The notes under the pieces were generated by a model. It did not search any database. It had not been told where the DNA came from and saw only the letters and a list, made by a program, of their open reading frames with translations. A DNA stretch of 6,438 bases, taken from contig DAOVXW010000037.1 in NCBI GenBank assembly GCA_030635945.1, positions 1 through 6,438 of the forward strand, read 5' to 3'. The first letter of the stretch is position 1. The number at the start of each line of letters is the position of its first letter. Source of the DNA: Dehalococcoidia bacterium (GTDB lineage: Bacteria > Chloroflexota > Dehalococcoidia > Dehalococcoidales > G020351185). Below, in pieces: positions 1 to 5,280 of this stretch. Position numbers and translations under genes: made by a program.

Positions 1-66
1 ATTAGGCACCAAGTTCTGCCCAAAACAAAAGCAAGGAAGCAAAAGAAGAAAGAGAAGCACCCTCAT
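1..66 (-). CDS. 5' end of gene C (redundant copy, cut by contig edge)
   Basis: On the minus strand from 66 this reads MRVLLFLLLLPCFCFGQNLVPN up to the contig edge, identical to the start of the complete gene C at 6363-5476. It is the same locus seen twice because of the terminal overlap. It shows that gene C begins on the base immediately after gene B's stop codon (TAG complementary to 67-69). Confidence 0.93.
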   Translation of the reverse strand, partial: MRVLLFLLLLPCFCFGQNLVPN

Positions 67-141
67 CTACTGCAATACTATTTTTCTTACAACTTCCCCT
101 ATCCTTACCATATACATACCCTTCGGATAACTACTCATATC
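1..141. repeat. Left copy of 141-bp terminal direct repeat (circular overlap)
   Basis: I compared this segment base by base with 6298-6438 and found it identical over all 141 positions. It holds the first 22 codons of gene C and the last 25 codons (including the stop) of gene B, both on the minus strand. An exact overlap of this length at the two ends of a contig is the usual mark of a circular or tandemly repeated sequence assembled with k=141. The non-redundant length is then 6,297 bp. That it is an assembly overlap is inference; the identity is seen directly. Confidence 0.97.
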
Positions 142-288
142 TATTTGCTTTTCCTTGCTGCGCAGCACCAACCGCCCAAACAGGTCATACACCTGTATTT
201 CTGTTGCTGTGCCTTGCACAGTGAATATCCCTGTGGTGGGGTTGGGGTAGATAGTAATAGTACCTTCTGTATTATTCTCTTCAATGCC
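67..288 (-). repeat. Sorting-domain coding segment of gene B (paralogous copy 1)
   Basis: This encodes residues 379-451 of gene B. It closely resembles 1423-1641 (gene A) and 5476-5697 (gene C) in protein and in DNA. Shared runs include the stretch around 'ggggttggggtaga', which encodes the IYPNPTTG region, and the 'tgcacagt' stretch, which encodes the TVQG region. The similarity to gene C stops at the domain boundary because the cargo domains are unrelated. This points to module duplication or gene conversion of the tail. Confidence 0.8.
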
Positions 289-1422
289 TTCAGGGTTGGG
301 TGCGCAAGGTCCGTGCAGCCCGTTAATAAGGGTAGTAGGTAAGGAATACGAAGAACTTCGCCCCAGCAAATCAAATGCATCTTTTTGAAGATTGCACACA
401 GGGTATACGGAGTCAGGGTCATTTATTACATCAAGAAAAATCCATGCTTTTGCCCTGTATATCTTTCCGTCAGGTCCAAGTGCCATGTGCGCTGTCGCGT
501 CCCCCAGCGCCAATGAATCATCTATAACCACTCCGCTTGTAGCTATATTGGCAGCATTCATATCATATTGTATCATCATTTTAGTGCCGTGATTATTTAC
601 ATATAAAAAACGGCAGTTAGCAGAAAATTCAGTATCTGATGATATTTCGCTTAGCTGGATGACATTAGAAAGCACCCCTGTATTATTATCAAAATCGAAA
701 ATCATTGTCTGAACTGGTGCCGTACTGTGGCAGATTTTGTCACAGCACTTGTTTGCCTTCAAGCTGCCACCTGACCATTGATTATTAGGTGCTCCTAAAC
801 TGGATACAACAGGAAGTTGTATTCCAGCACTGGTAATTTGATAAGCGAGATAGGAATTCGTCCATCCTTTATGCATAACCACCCAAAAATCCGTTCCGTT
901 GGCATGCCTGATACCGCACATCTTTTCATTACTTGAATCTGATAATTGTATTGCTTTAACCGTTATATCTCCCAATCCTCCATCCAACGTCATGTCTATA
1001 ATAGAGTACCTGAATCCTCCTACATGACCATTTTCCTGACAGTCCATGGTAAATAAATAGTATTGGTCGGGATTGGCAGGGTTGGGTACAATTAACGCAC
1101 CTTGAGAGGCACTATAGCATCCCCCGTGTATGCTATCCAAGTTTCCATTAGGCATTAACTGAAGGTTCCTGTTCCATACACCAGTAACCGTATCTTGAAA
1201 AGCAAAGTGAGGTCCTGCATTAGTAAAGAATAACAGATTCCCTGCTGTATCGCAGATTGAGGCACTTGCTTCAAACGAAGACATAGGGCTGTTGGTTAGT
1301 GCAACAGGGCTGCCTCCGTTAAAATCCATACCTGCCCTATTACCAAAATACCAGATGTTGTACTCCTTTTGAGCAAAAGAAAGAGAAGGAATAAGTAGGA
1401 GGAGGAAAAAGAGGCGCTTCAT
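67..1422 (-). CDS. Gene B: secreted propeller-like protein with T9SS type A sorting domain
   Basis: A 451-aa protein. Residues 1-18 are a Sec signal peptide (KR, a leucine/phenylalanine core, cleavage near SFAQ). Residues 21-375 carry the motifs of a common Bacteroidota secreted family: NIWYFGNRAGMDF (23-34), VWNRNLQLMPNG (82-93), LIVPNPANPDQYYLFT (110-125), DMTLDGGLGDITVK (143-156), GTDFWVVMHK (176-185), FDFDNNTGVLSN (242-253), EFSANCRFLYV (265-275) and GPDGKIY (316-322). Repeated short strand-turn motifs suggest a beta-propeller; that fold is inference. Residues 379-451 are a T9SS type A sorting domain (IYPNPTTGIF, VYDLFGR, YPKGMYMVR, KIVLQ), which in this family directs export and is removed on secretion. 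Gene B is a paralogue of gene A. Its ATG (1420-1422) abuts A's stop and its TAG (67-69) abuts C's ATG, so translation is probably coupled. Residues 210-240 are less conserved and cysteine-containing. Ligand and function are unknown. Confidence 0.95.
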   Translation of the reverse strand: MKRLFFLLLLIPSLSFAQKEYNIWYFGNRAGMDFNGGSPVALTNSPMSSFEASASICDTAGNLLFFTNAGPHFAFQDTVTGVWNRNLQLMPNGNLDSIHGGCYSASQGALIVPNPANPDQYYLFTMDCQENGHVGGFRYSIIDMTLDGGLGDITVKAIQLSDSSNEKMCGIRHANGTDFWVVMHKGWTNSYLAYQITSAGIQLPVVSSLGAPNNQWSGGSLKANKCCDKICHSTAPVQTMIFDFDNNTGVLSNVIQLSEISSDTEFSANCRFLYVNNHGTKMMIQYDMNAANIATSGVVIDDSLALGDATAHMALGPDGKIYRAKAWIFLDVINDPDSVYPVCNLQKDAFDLLGRSSSYSLPTTLINGLHGPCAPNPEGIEENNTEGTITIYPNPTTGIFTVQGTATEIQVYDLFGRLVLRSKEKQIDMSSYPKGMYMVRIGEVVRKIVLQ

Positions 1423-1641
1423 CTATTGTAAAATTACTTTTCTTACAACTTCCCCTGCCCTCACCATATAGATACCCTTTGGGTAACTACCCATGTCTAT
1501 CTCCCTTTTATTAGTGCGAAGCACCAACCTGCCAAACAGGTCATAGACCTGTATTTCTCCTGTGCCTTGCACAGTGAATATTCCTGCTGTTGGGTTGGGG
1601 TAGATTGCAATACTTGTTTCTTCTTGCTGCTCTTCTATTCC
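1423..1641 (-). repeat. Sorting-domain coding segment of gene A (paralogous copy 2)
   Basis: This encodes residues 376-447 of gene A, starting at a GIEE linker also present in B, with GIND at the equivalent place in C. The similarity to B continues upstream through the whole gene, so A and B are full-length duplicates. With C only this segment and the general signal-peptide character are shared. Confidence 0.8.
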
Positions 1642-2766
1642 TATTTCAGTAAAGTTGCAGCCACCGTATAGTGAGGTAATTAAATTAGGAACACCGTACC
1701 TACTTACTTTGCCACCTAAATAGAAATCATTAGGTTGGTAATTGCATAGTGTATCGAGTATATCAGGCGAGTGAATTACATCGAGCAAGGTGTCATTAGG
1801 TTCGACTATATATATCTTCCCATCAGGCGCAAGCTGCATTGGTCTGTAGCCGGAAAAAAGTGAATCTGTTACTTCAATATAGCTTGCTGGTATGTTTGCA
1901 GCATTAAGGTCATATTGATAGAGTTGATAATTGGGGTTTTGATAAGTTTGAACATACAAGAACCTACAATTGGCAGAGAATTCACAAACAATAGAAGGTA
2001 AAATATCAATGTAATTAGACAGTATTCCAGTCGAATTGTCAAAGTCAAATAAGAGAGTATTATTTGATGTTGAATAACAAATCTTCGCATCATCTCCCCT
2101 TCCCTTCATATGTCCAGTAGTGATAATGTTAGTAGTAGCTCCAATATTTGTAATAACAGGCGGCAAAATCCCTGCACTTGTTACCTGATAGGCATGGAAA
2201 GTATTGCTGTAAGTTTTATGCACAACAACCCAATAATCAGTTCCATTTTGATGTTTTAAGCCACACATGGATTCATTTACTGTATCGGTGAGTTGTATGC
2301 CTTTTACGGTTACATCTCCCAAGCCTCCGTCCATAGTCATATCTACCTTACAATAGCGCAGTCCTCCTATCGCAGTATTCTCAGCGCAGTCAAGGGTGAA
2401 GATGTAGTATATGTTGGGACTGGCAGGGTCTGGTACTATTAAACAACCATCTGATGAACTATTGCATCCTCCGTATATGCTATCCAAATTCCCGTTGGGC
2501 ATTAACTGATGATTACGGTTCCAAACGCCACCAGCGTAGTTTAATATTCCGAATTCGCCACCGTTGGTATAGAAAAGCAGGTTGCCTGCCATATCACTTA
2601 TTGCGGCAGTACCTTCAAATGATACCATTGCCCCATTAGTTAGGGCAACAGGGCTTCCTGTATTAAAATCAATACCAGCCTTATCACCAAAATACCAGAT
2701 GTTGTGCTGCTTTTGGGCAAAAGAAAGAGAAGGAATAAATAAGAGGAGGAAAATGAGAGGCTTCAC
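1423..2766 (-). CDS. Gene A: secreted propeller-like protein with T9SS type A sorting domain
   Basis: A 447-aa paralogue of gene B and first gene of the operon. Residues 1-18 are a signal peptide almost identical to that of B. Family motifs are complete: NIWYFGDKAGIDF (22-34), VWNRNHQLMPNG (81-92), LIVPDPASPNIYYIFT (109-124), DMTMDGGLGDVTVKG (142-156), GTDYWVVVHK (175-184), FDFDNSTGILSN (240-251), EFSANCRFLYV (262-272), LYQYDLNAANI (282-292) and APDGKIY (313-319). Residues 376-447 form the T9SS type A sorting domain, ending in RKVILQ. The start is GTG (complement of 2764-2766). An in-frame TAA lies only four codons upstream (2776-2778), and the first internal in-frame ATG is at residue 47, which would remove the signal peptide, so GTG is the only reasonable start. 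No enzymatic signature is visible. A surface or secreted, possibly binding, role is inference from the family and sorting tail. Confidence 0.94.
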   Translation of the reverse strand: MKPLIFLLLFIPSLSFAQKQHNIWYFGDKAGIDFNTGSPVALTNGAMVSFEGTAAISDMAGNLLFYTNGGEFGILNYAGGVWNRNHQLMPNGNLDSIYGGCNSSSDGCLIVPDPASPNIYYIFTLDCAENTAIGGLRYCKVDMTMDGGLGDVTVKGIQLTDTVNESMCGLKHQNGTDYWVVVHKTYSNTFHAYQVTSAGILPPVITNIGATTNIITTGHMKGRGDDAKICYSTSNNTLLFDFDNSTGILSNYIDILPSIVCEFSANCRFLYVQTYQNPNYQLYQYDLNAANIPASYIEVTDSLFSGYRPMQLAPDGKIYIVEPNDTLLDVIHSPDILDTLCNYQPNDFYLGGKVSRYGVPNLITSLYGGCNFTEIGIEEQQEETSIAIYPNPTAGIFTVQGTGEIQVYDLFGRLVLRTNKREIDMGSYPKGIYMVRAGEVVRKVILQ

Positions 2767-2811
2767 ACTATAAATTTAAGGCTTTTTAAATTCCCATCGT
2801 AATTTAGAAGC
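2767..2811. promoter_or_regulatory. Divergent intergenic region between gene A and the small ORF, with inverted repeat
   Basis: This 45-base AT-rich gap separates the GTG of gene A (minus) from the ATG of the 39-codon ORF (plus). It is the only place for the A-B-C promoter unless that promoter lies inside the small ORF. It contains a perfect inverted repeat AATTTAA-N6-TTAAATT at 2773-2792, which could be an operator or simply AT-rich promoter sequence. On the plus strand TAATTTAG (2800-2807) weakly resembles the Bacteroidota -7 consensus TAnnTTTG, but I see no well-placed TTG -33 element. The regulatory role is inferred from position and symmetry only. Confidence 0.4.
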
Positions 2812-2931
2812 ATGGATGATTACTCAAAAAAGATATGGCGCAAGCGCCATTTACCTAATTTGATACTCGCCCTCATCATTCTAGCGATAGTAGGTATTGC
2901 CTATTTATTAGGGGTTTTGCCCTCTGAATAA
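2812..2931 (+). CDS. Small single-span membrane protein, 39 aa (hypothetical)
   Basis: This ORF is ATG to TAA, 39 codons. The N-terminal part (residues 1-13, MDDYSKKIWRKRH) is hydrophilic and basic. It is followed by an uninterrupted hydrophobic segment, LILALIILAIVGIAYLLGVL (17-36), and a short PSE end. By the positive-inside rule the basic end would face the cytoplasm. It is the only plus-strand coding candidate I would keep: the basic-then-hydrophobic design is what a real small membrane protein looks like, and it fills the gap between A and D exactly, starting 46 bases from A and ending 10 bases before D's stop. I see no clear Shine-Dalgarno sequence, which is common in this phylum. I do not recognise the family. 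A chance ORF in an intergenic region remains possible. Confidence 0.55.
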   Translation: MDDYSKKIWRKRHLPNLILALIILAIVGIAYLLGVLPSE

Positions 2932-2941
2932 GTGCGCTTAG

Positions 2942-3928
2942 CTATTCAACAGCCACGGGGAAATCACCCTGCACCGTTACCCGCGCATTCACTCCTGTAT
3001 CAATCTCCTTGGTAAAGTCAACCGTTACGCTTCCCTCACTTGAGGTCGCGCTGCCGTCATACCTGCCCGGGTCGGCATTTTCAAATAAAGCAACCCCTTG
3101 GGCATCGGTTATAACAGTAATTGGCGGGGCAACTACACCAGGGTCTTCCGCGTTTTGTAGCCTTATGGTAACATTTGCGGCTTCCACGGGCGTATCATCG
3201 TTCCGCAGTACAAGCGCCCTTAAACTGGCGCTGCCCGGTGGCGAAACAATATCTTTTAAGGTATCAAAGACATAATTCTTCTGCTTGGCAGCATCATTCC
3301 TGAATACTCGCTCGGCTCCATCTTCCAGTACGTTCATCAGTTCTTCGTGTAGCAAATTATTGGCAGTCACTTTTTCGCCCCTTGCTACTCCTGTTTCCCG
3401 CGCCTGCATGAACGCGGCATAATTAGTGGCAAAGTTATTCGCATCGGTAGTTACCTTAACTTCAAAGGTGCCCGGCATGCCACCCGGGTCGTCTAATAGT
3501 ACCGCATTGGCGGTAATGAAACTTGTCATTGAATCATTCAACCCTACTACATCTTCCCAGTTCTTTGCAGCCGCTGTGGCATACTTGGTGCCGCCCGCTG
3601 CCTCGTATCGCGGCTTGGGGTCTTCGTTTGCCCACGCGTCTTTAATGTAACCCTTCAGGTCATTGAAGTTATCAAGGACAGGGGGCAAAAATTCATTTAC
3701 CAGTTTATTTCTCAATATCTCATGCTCCGCACCTCGTGCCTCCTCATCGGGCAAAGCCATCGCATCGGTTCGCGTTTGGCGGAGTGCCGTTACAAAGGCA
3801 GCATCGTACTTGGTGTTTTTTGCAGTAAAGGCAGCCAAATCCGTTTCCAAATTATTATACCCAAGCTCAGCAATTGCATATAGTTCCAGTTCGGTGGCAT
3901 GGTAATTTGCTACTACTTCTTCAGCCAT
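2942..3928 (-). CDS. Gene D: helical protein with C-terminal carboxypeptidase-regulatory-like domain (hypothetical)
   Basis: A 328-aa protein with no signal peptide, no membrane segment and no T9SS tail, unlike A-C. Residues 1-230 look mainly alpha-helical, acidic and alanine-rich (for example LPDEEARGAEHEILRNKLVNEF, broken by prolines, then YEAAGGTKYATAAAKNWEDV), suggesting a helical bundle. Residues 233-322 change to a beta pattern: SLRALVLRNDDTPVEAANVTI, then TVITDAQGVALF, then a Gly/Tyr turn and alternating strands. This is the layout of carboxypeptidase regulatory-like (Ig-like) domains, with the usual TDxxGxAxF motif. Many Bacteroidota seem to carry proteins of this helical-plus-sandwich build, but that is my recollection and not a search. 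The coding region is visibly richer in G+C than A and B. The ATG (complement of 3926-3928) opens the long frame. It is convergent with the 39-aa ORF. Function is unknown; a cytoplasmic scaffold or binding role is only a guess. Confidence 0.88.
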   Translation of the reverse strand: MAEEVVANYHATELELYAIAELGYNNLETDLAAFTAKNTKYDAAFVTALRQTRTDAMALPDEEARGAEHEILRNKLVNEFLPPVLDNFNDLKGYIKDAWANEDPKPRYEAAGGTKYATAAAKNWEDVVGLNDSMTSFITANAVLLDDPGGMPGTFEVKVTTDANNFATNYAAFMQARETGVARGEKVTANNLLHEELMNVLEDGAERVFRNDAAKQKNYVFDTLKDIVSPPGSASLRALVLRNDDTPVEAANVTIRLQNAEDPGVVAPPITVITDAQGVALFENADPGRYDGSATSSEGSVTVDFTKEIDTGVNARVTVQGDFPVAVE

Positions 3929-4066
3929 GATATTAAGTTTTTGAGGTTCGTGTTAGTTCGTTGTAAAAATAATGATATAATAACAAAACAGGCAGGCGAT
4001 AACGGGGGAATACCCCTTTTACACTTGCGAATCCAATAAACAACTCATATACAGGTATTTATAGTT
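3929..4066 (-). promoter_or_regulatory. Upstream region of gene D, AT-rich promoter candidate
   Basis: The 138 bases upstream of gene D include a very AT-rich stretch (3963-3990). On the minus strand it reads TGTTTTGTTATTATATCATT followed by ATTTTTAC. TATTTTTA is close to the Bacteroidota -7 box TAnnTTTG, and a TTTTG lies upstream of it, but their spacing of about 12 bases is shorter than the usual 17-23. A small GGGG/CCCC hairpin followed by TTTT (4004-4020, plus strand) lies further upstream. I treat this as a likely promoter area, not a mapped promoter. Confidence 0.3.
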
Positions 4067-4288
4067 CTCCTAAGCGGCTTCGCGGAGCTCATAAACGGCT
4101 TCGCGGTGCTCCTAAACAGTTTTGCGGAGCTCTTAAACGGCTTCGCGGTGCTCCTAATCGGCTTGGCGGAGCTCTTAATCAGTTTTGCGGAACTCTTAAA
4201 CGGTTTTGCGGAGCTCTTAAACAGTTTTGCGGAACTCCTAAACGGTTTTGCGGAGCTCTTAAACGGCATTCCCCTTCTCTTAATCAGT
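4067..4288. repeat. 21-bp tandem repeat array, about ten units
   Basis: Nine full 21-bp units begin at 4067, 4088, 4109, 4130, 4151, 4172, 4193, 4214 and 4235. A diverged unit starts at 4256, and a partial one at 4277. The consensus is CTCyTAAACGGyTTyGCGGAG. CTC, TAA and GCGG are nearly fixed, and variation is mostly C/T or single transversions. Joining units creates GAGCTC palindromes. The period is a multiple of three, so one frame on each strand stays open: LLNGFAE heptapeptides on plus (open 4040-4315, but the first start is a GTG inside the array) and KSSAKPF-type heptapeptides on minus (4311-4045, GTG start). Neither has a credible start or non-repeat domain. I annotate it as a non-coding minisatellite, with an expressed repeat protein as a minority option. 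Confidence 0.93.
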
Positions 4289-4315
4289 AAACAGCCAATC
4301 ATGTCAGGCACTTAA

Positions 4316-4330
4316 AGCAGCATAGCTGCT
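4316..4330. other. Hairpin AGCAGC-ata-GCTGCT
   Basis: A perfect 6-bp stem with a 3-base loop, directly after the tandem array. No T-run follows on either strand, so it is not a standard intrinsic terminator. It may mark the edge of the following intergenic repeat block. Confidence 0.5.
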
Positions 4331-4542
4331 AAAACAGCCTTCCACCCCGCGTTGTCGGTTTTCATTTGGTTCTGTGTCGGGTCGCTAAGCGAATGCAAAG
4401 CCACCCTCCGTAAAAACAAAAGGTTTGCTATCGCAAAAGGGGCGCTGCCCTGCGCCCCTAAACAAATAAATCCCTCTCTTAAAAAAACAGTTTCAGCCCA
4501 TGCCTCGTTGCAAGCCTCCCTCGAAAAGACCAAAGCAGTTTA
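4331..4542. other. Intergenic stretch without a convincing gene
   Basis: Both strands carry open frames of about 60-70 codons (plus 4352-4543, minus 4533-4312). Their translations have no domain structure and a composition driven by the underlying DNA. The text around 4368-4400 (ttctgtgtcgggtcgctaag) and the phrase read in reverse as DPTQNQ resemble multi-copy non-coding sequences that I recall from Bacteroidota genomes; this is recollection, not a search. The 10-mer GGTTCTGTGT recurs at 4904-4913. Confidence 0.4.
4438..4459. other. GC-rich stem-loop AGGGGCGC / GCGCCCCT
   Basis: A perfect 8-bp stem (4438-4445 with 4452-4459) and a 6-base loop (tgccct), preceded by AAA and followed by AAAC. 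The stem is strong enough to form in RNA or single-stranded DNA. The flanking A-rich bases on the plus strand give a short T-run on the minus strand (TTTTGCG), so a weak terminator for minus-strand transcription is possible. Confidence 0.5.
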
Positions 4543-4756
4543 ACATAACGTCCGAAATATTATAGGACAACAATAGGAGAGTTTAAGTACAATTAAGGTT
4601 AATATTTTCCTATAATAATATTATGTCTGCGCCCTTTGGGCTTGCCTTCGCCAAACCGCTCAGGTAAATAGCGCGCACATGCCATTCAAAAATAACAAGG
4701 GGTCTGTGCCTTTGATAGCTGGCGTTTAATCGCTTGTCCTATAATTTACGTTATGT
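4543..4756. mobile_element. 214-bp element bounded by two-part inverted repeats (attC-like or MITE-like)
   Basis: The left end 4543-4570 reads ACATAACGT, 8 unmatched bases, then TTATAGGACAA. The right end 4734-4756, reverse-complemented, reads ACATAACGT, 3 unmatched bases, then TTATAGGACAA. Two complementary blocks of 9 and 11 bp are thus separated by an unequal unpaired spacer. This is the order R box, unpaired spacer, L box of an integron attC site, and the outer ends carry the core trinucleotides AAC and GTT (ACATAAC / GTTATGT). Against attC, one position in each 7-mer departs from RYYYAAC / GTTRRRY, and 214 bp is long. The alternative is a small non-autonomous element with terminal inverted repeats. 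There is no ORF inside and no integrase or transposase in the window. A second nested repeat pairs AATATTATAGG (4556-4566) with CCTATAATAATATT (4599-4612). Confidence 0.5.
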
Positions 4757-4762
4757 ATAAAT

Positions 4763-4785
4763 TGCCGCAGTTTGCCACAGCGGCA
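4763..4785. other. Hairpin TGCCGC / GCGGCA
   Basis: A perfect 6-bp GC-rich stem with an 11-base loop, starting 6 bases after the 214-bp inverted-repeat element. It may belong to the same mobile or structured unit. No T-run follows. Confidence 0.45.
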
Positions 4786-4792
4786 CTTGGCT

Positions 4793-4807
4793 TTGCCTTT
4801 CAGGCAA
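4793..4807. terminator. Small hairpin TTGCCT-ttc-AGGCAA followed by A-rich/T-rich tract
   Basis: A 6-bp stem with a 3-base loop, followed by AAAAAACTGTTTTTT (4809-4824), itself an A/T inverted repeat. The T-run after the second arm gives it some terminator character on the plus strand, but no plus-strand gene ends here. Low confidence as a functional terminator. Confidence 0.25.
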
Positions 4808-4836
4808 TAAAAAACTGTTTTTTAGCCTACGCTCTG

Positions 4837-4857
4837 TTGGGTCACACAAAAACCCAA
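4837..4857. other. Hairpin TTGGGT / ACCCAA
   Basis: A perfect 6-bp stem with a 9-base loop. It is one of a closely spaced row of hairpins between 4763 and 4857. No gene lies beside it and no function can be assigned from sequence. Confidence 0.4.
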
Positions 4858-4937
4858 TTATATTAAAGTAAATAAGCCTCACATACGTTGCGGCACATTT
4901 ACTGGTTCTGTGTTCAACCCCTGAAAAACCTCTTTAT

Positions 4938-4962
4938 GTTCTTTTCCTTGGATGAAAAGAAC
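4938..4962. repeat. Hairpin GTTCTTTTC / GAAAAGAAC, likely Bacteroidota interspersed intergenic repeat
   Basis: A perfect 9-bp stem with a 7-base loop (cttggat), followed by CAAAAATCAAG. The text 'TTCTTTTCCTTGGATGAAAA ... CAAAAATCAAG' closely resembles an intergenic sequence that I recall being scattered through many Bacteroidota genomes; that recognition is from memory. The spurious translation FFSLDEKNQKSR comes from it. It borders the larger inverted repeat 4970-5077. Confidence 0.55.
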
Positions 4963-4969
4963 CAAAAAT

Positions 4970-5077
4970 CAAGAAAAGAAAAAGCTTCTGCGCTCCCAGC
5001 GGGCAATTACCCGCTTGCCCGCCCTGTAGGCAGAATTGCCCACATTCCCGCCAACGCTTGCCCGCTTTCTTTTCTTG
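4970..5077. repeat. 108-bp inverted repeat with nested GC-rich hairpins
   Basis: CAAGAAAAGAAA (4970-4981) is perfectly complementary to TTTCTTTTCTTG (5066-5077), and a 2-base bulge extends the pairing through a GC step. Inside lies a perfect 8-bp hairpin, GCGGGCAA (4999-5006) with TTGCCCGC (5015-5022), and the short hairpin GGCA-gaat-TGCC (5029-5040). The arms are A/T-rich and the interior G/C-rich. The layout suggests a palindromic interspersed repeat of the REP/MITE kind. Frames crossing it encode low-information peptides and were rejected as genes. Confidence 0.6.
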
Positions 5078-5207
5078 CCAACGCACTACAGCCGCACAAT
5101 GCCTGAATTAAGGGATGAACAACTAAAAAAAGGATTAAGGGATTAACTGATTGGATTCTGTAACAAAGCAACAAATGGCTCCAAAAGTTAGGTCTTGGTC
5201 GCCAGAT
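5078..5207. repeat. Intergenic stretch with GGATTAA-type short direct repeats
   Basis: At 5132-5157 the bases read GGATTAA, GGGATTAA, CTGATT, GGATT in direct succession. A related TTAAGGGAT occurs at 5109-5117. Such GGATTAA strings are a familiar low-complexity type in Bacteroidota intergenic DNA (recollection). No gene is supported here. Confidence 0.4.
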
Positions 5208-5244
5208 CCGCAAGGGTATACAAGCTCGTTCCTCGCCCTTGCGG
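5208..5244. other. Stem-loop CCGCAAGGG / CCCTTGCGG
   Basis: A perfect 9-bp GC-rich stem (5208-5216 with 5236-5244) closing a 19-base loop. It is followed by further dyads such as GCGA-tatt-TCGC near 5264-5275. It is not followed by a T-run. It is probably part of an interspersed repeat or a structured RNA element; function cannot be told. Confidence 0.5.
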
Positions 5245-5280
5245 AAATGTCGCCCACTCCCGTGCGATATTTCGCCATTT

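Noticed and set aside
141..592. ORFs in other frames within gene B, and similar ones inside genes A, C and D
   Set aside because: They lie antisense to or out of frame with strongly supported genes and have no independent motif. They are shadows.
4004..4020. Intrinsic terminator GGGG-GAATA-CCCC-TTTT on the plus strand
   Set aside because: The stem is only 4 bp, the T-run is short, and no plus-strand gene ends upstream of it.
4067..4288. CRISPR array
   Set aside because: The 21-bp units are directly adjacent with no unique spacers between them, so it is a simple tandem repeat. No cas genes are present.
4045..4311. Minus-strand ORF of KSSAKPF-type heptapeptide repeats (88 aa)
   Set aside because: It is the translation of the 21-bp array, which stays open because 21 is divisible by three. 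The start is a GTG in unrelated sequence, there is no non-repeat domain, and the opposite strand is equally open.
4106..4315. Plus-strand ORF of LLNGFAE repeats (69 aa)
   Set aside because: It begins at a GTG inside the array with no upstream start or ribosome-binding site. It is open for the same periodicity reason as the minus frame.
4312..4543. Overlapping ORFs of 73 aa (minus) and 63 aa (plus)
   Set aside because: They overlap almost fully on opposite strands, lack domain or signal features, and their peptides look like translations of hairpin-rich intergenic DNA.
4888..5213. ORFs of 72 aa (plus, 4888-5106) and 68 aa (minus, 5213-5007)
   Set aside because: They run across the hairpin and large palindrome. 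Their sequences follow the palindromic DNA and have no protein-like organisation.
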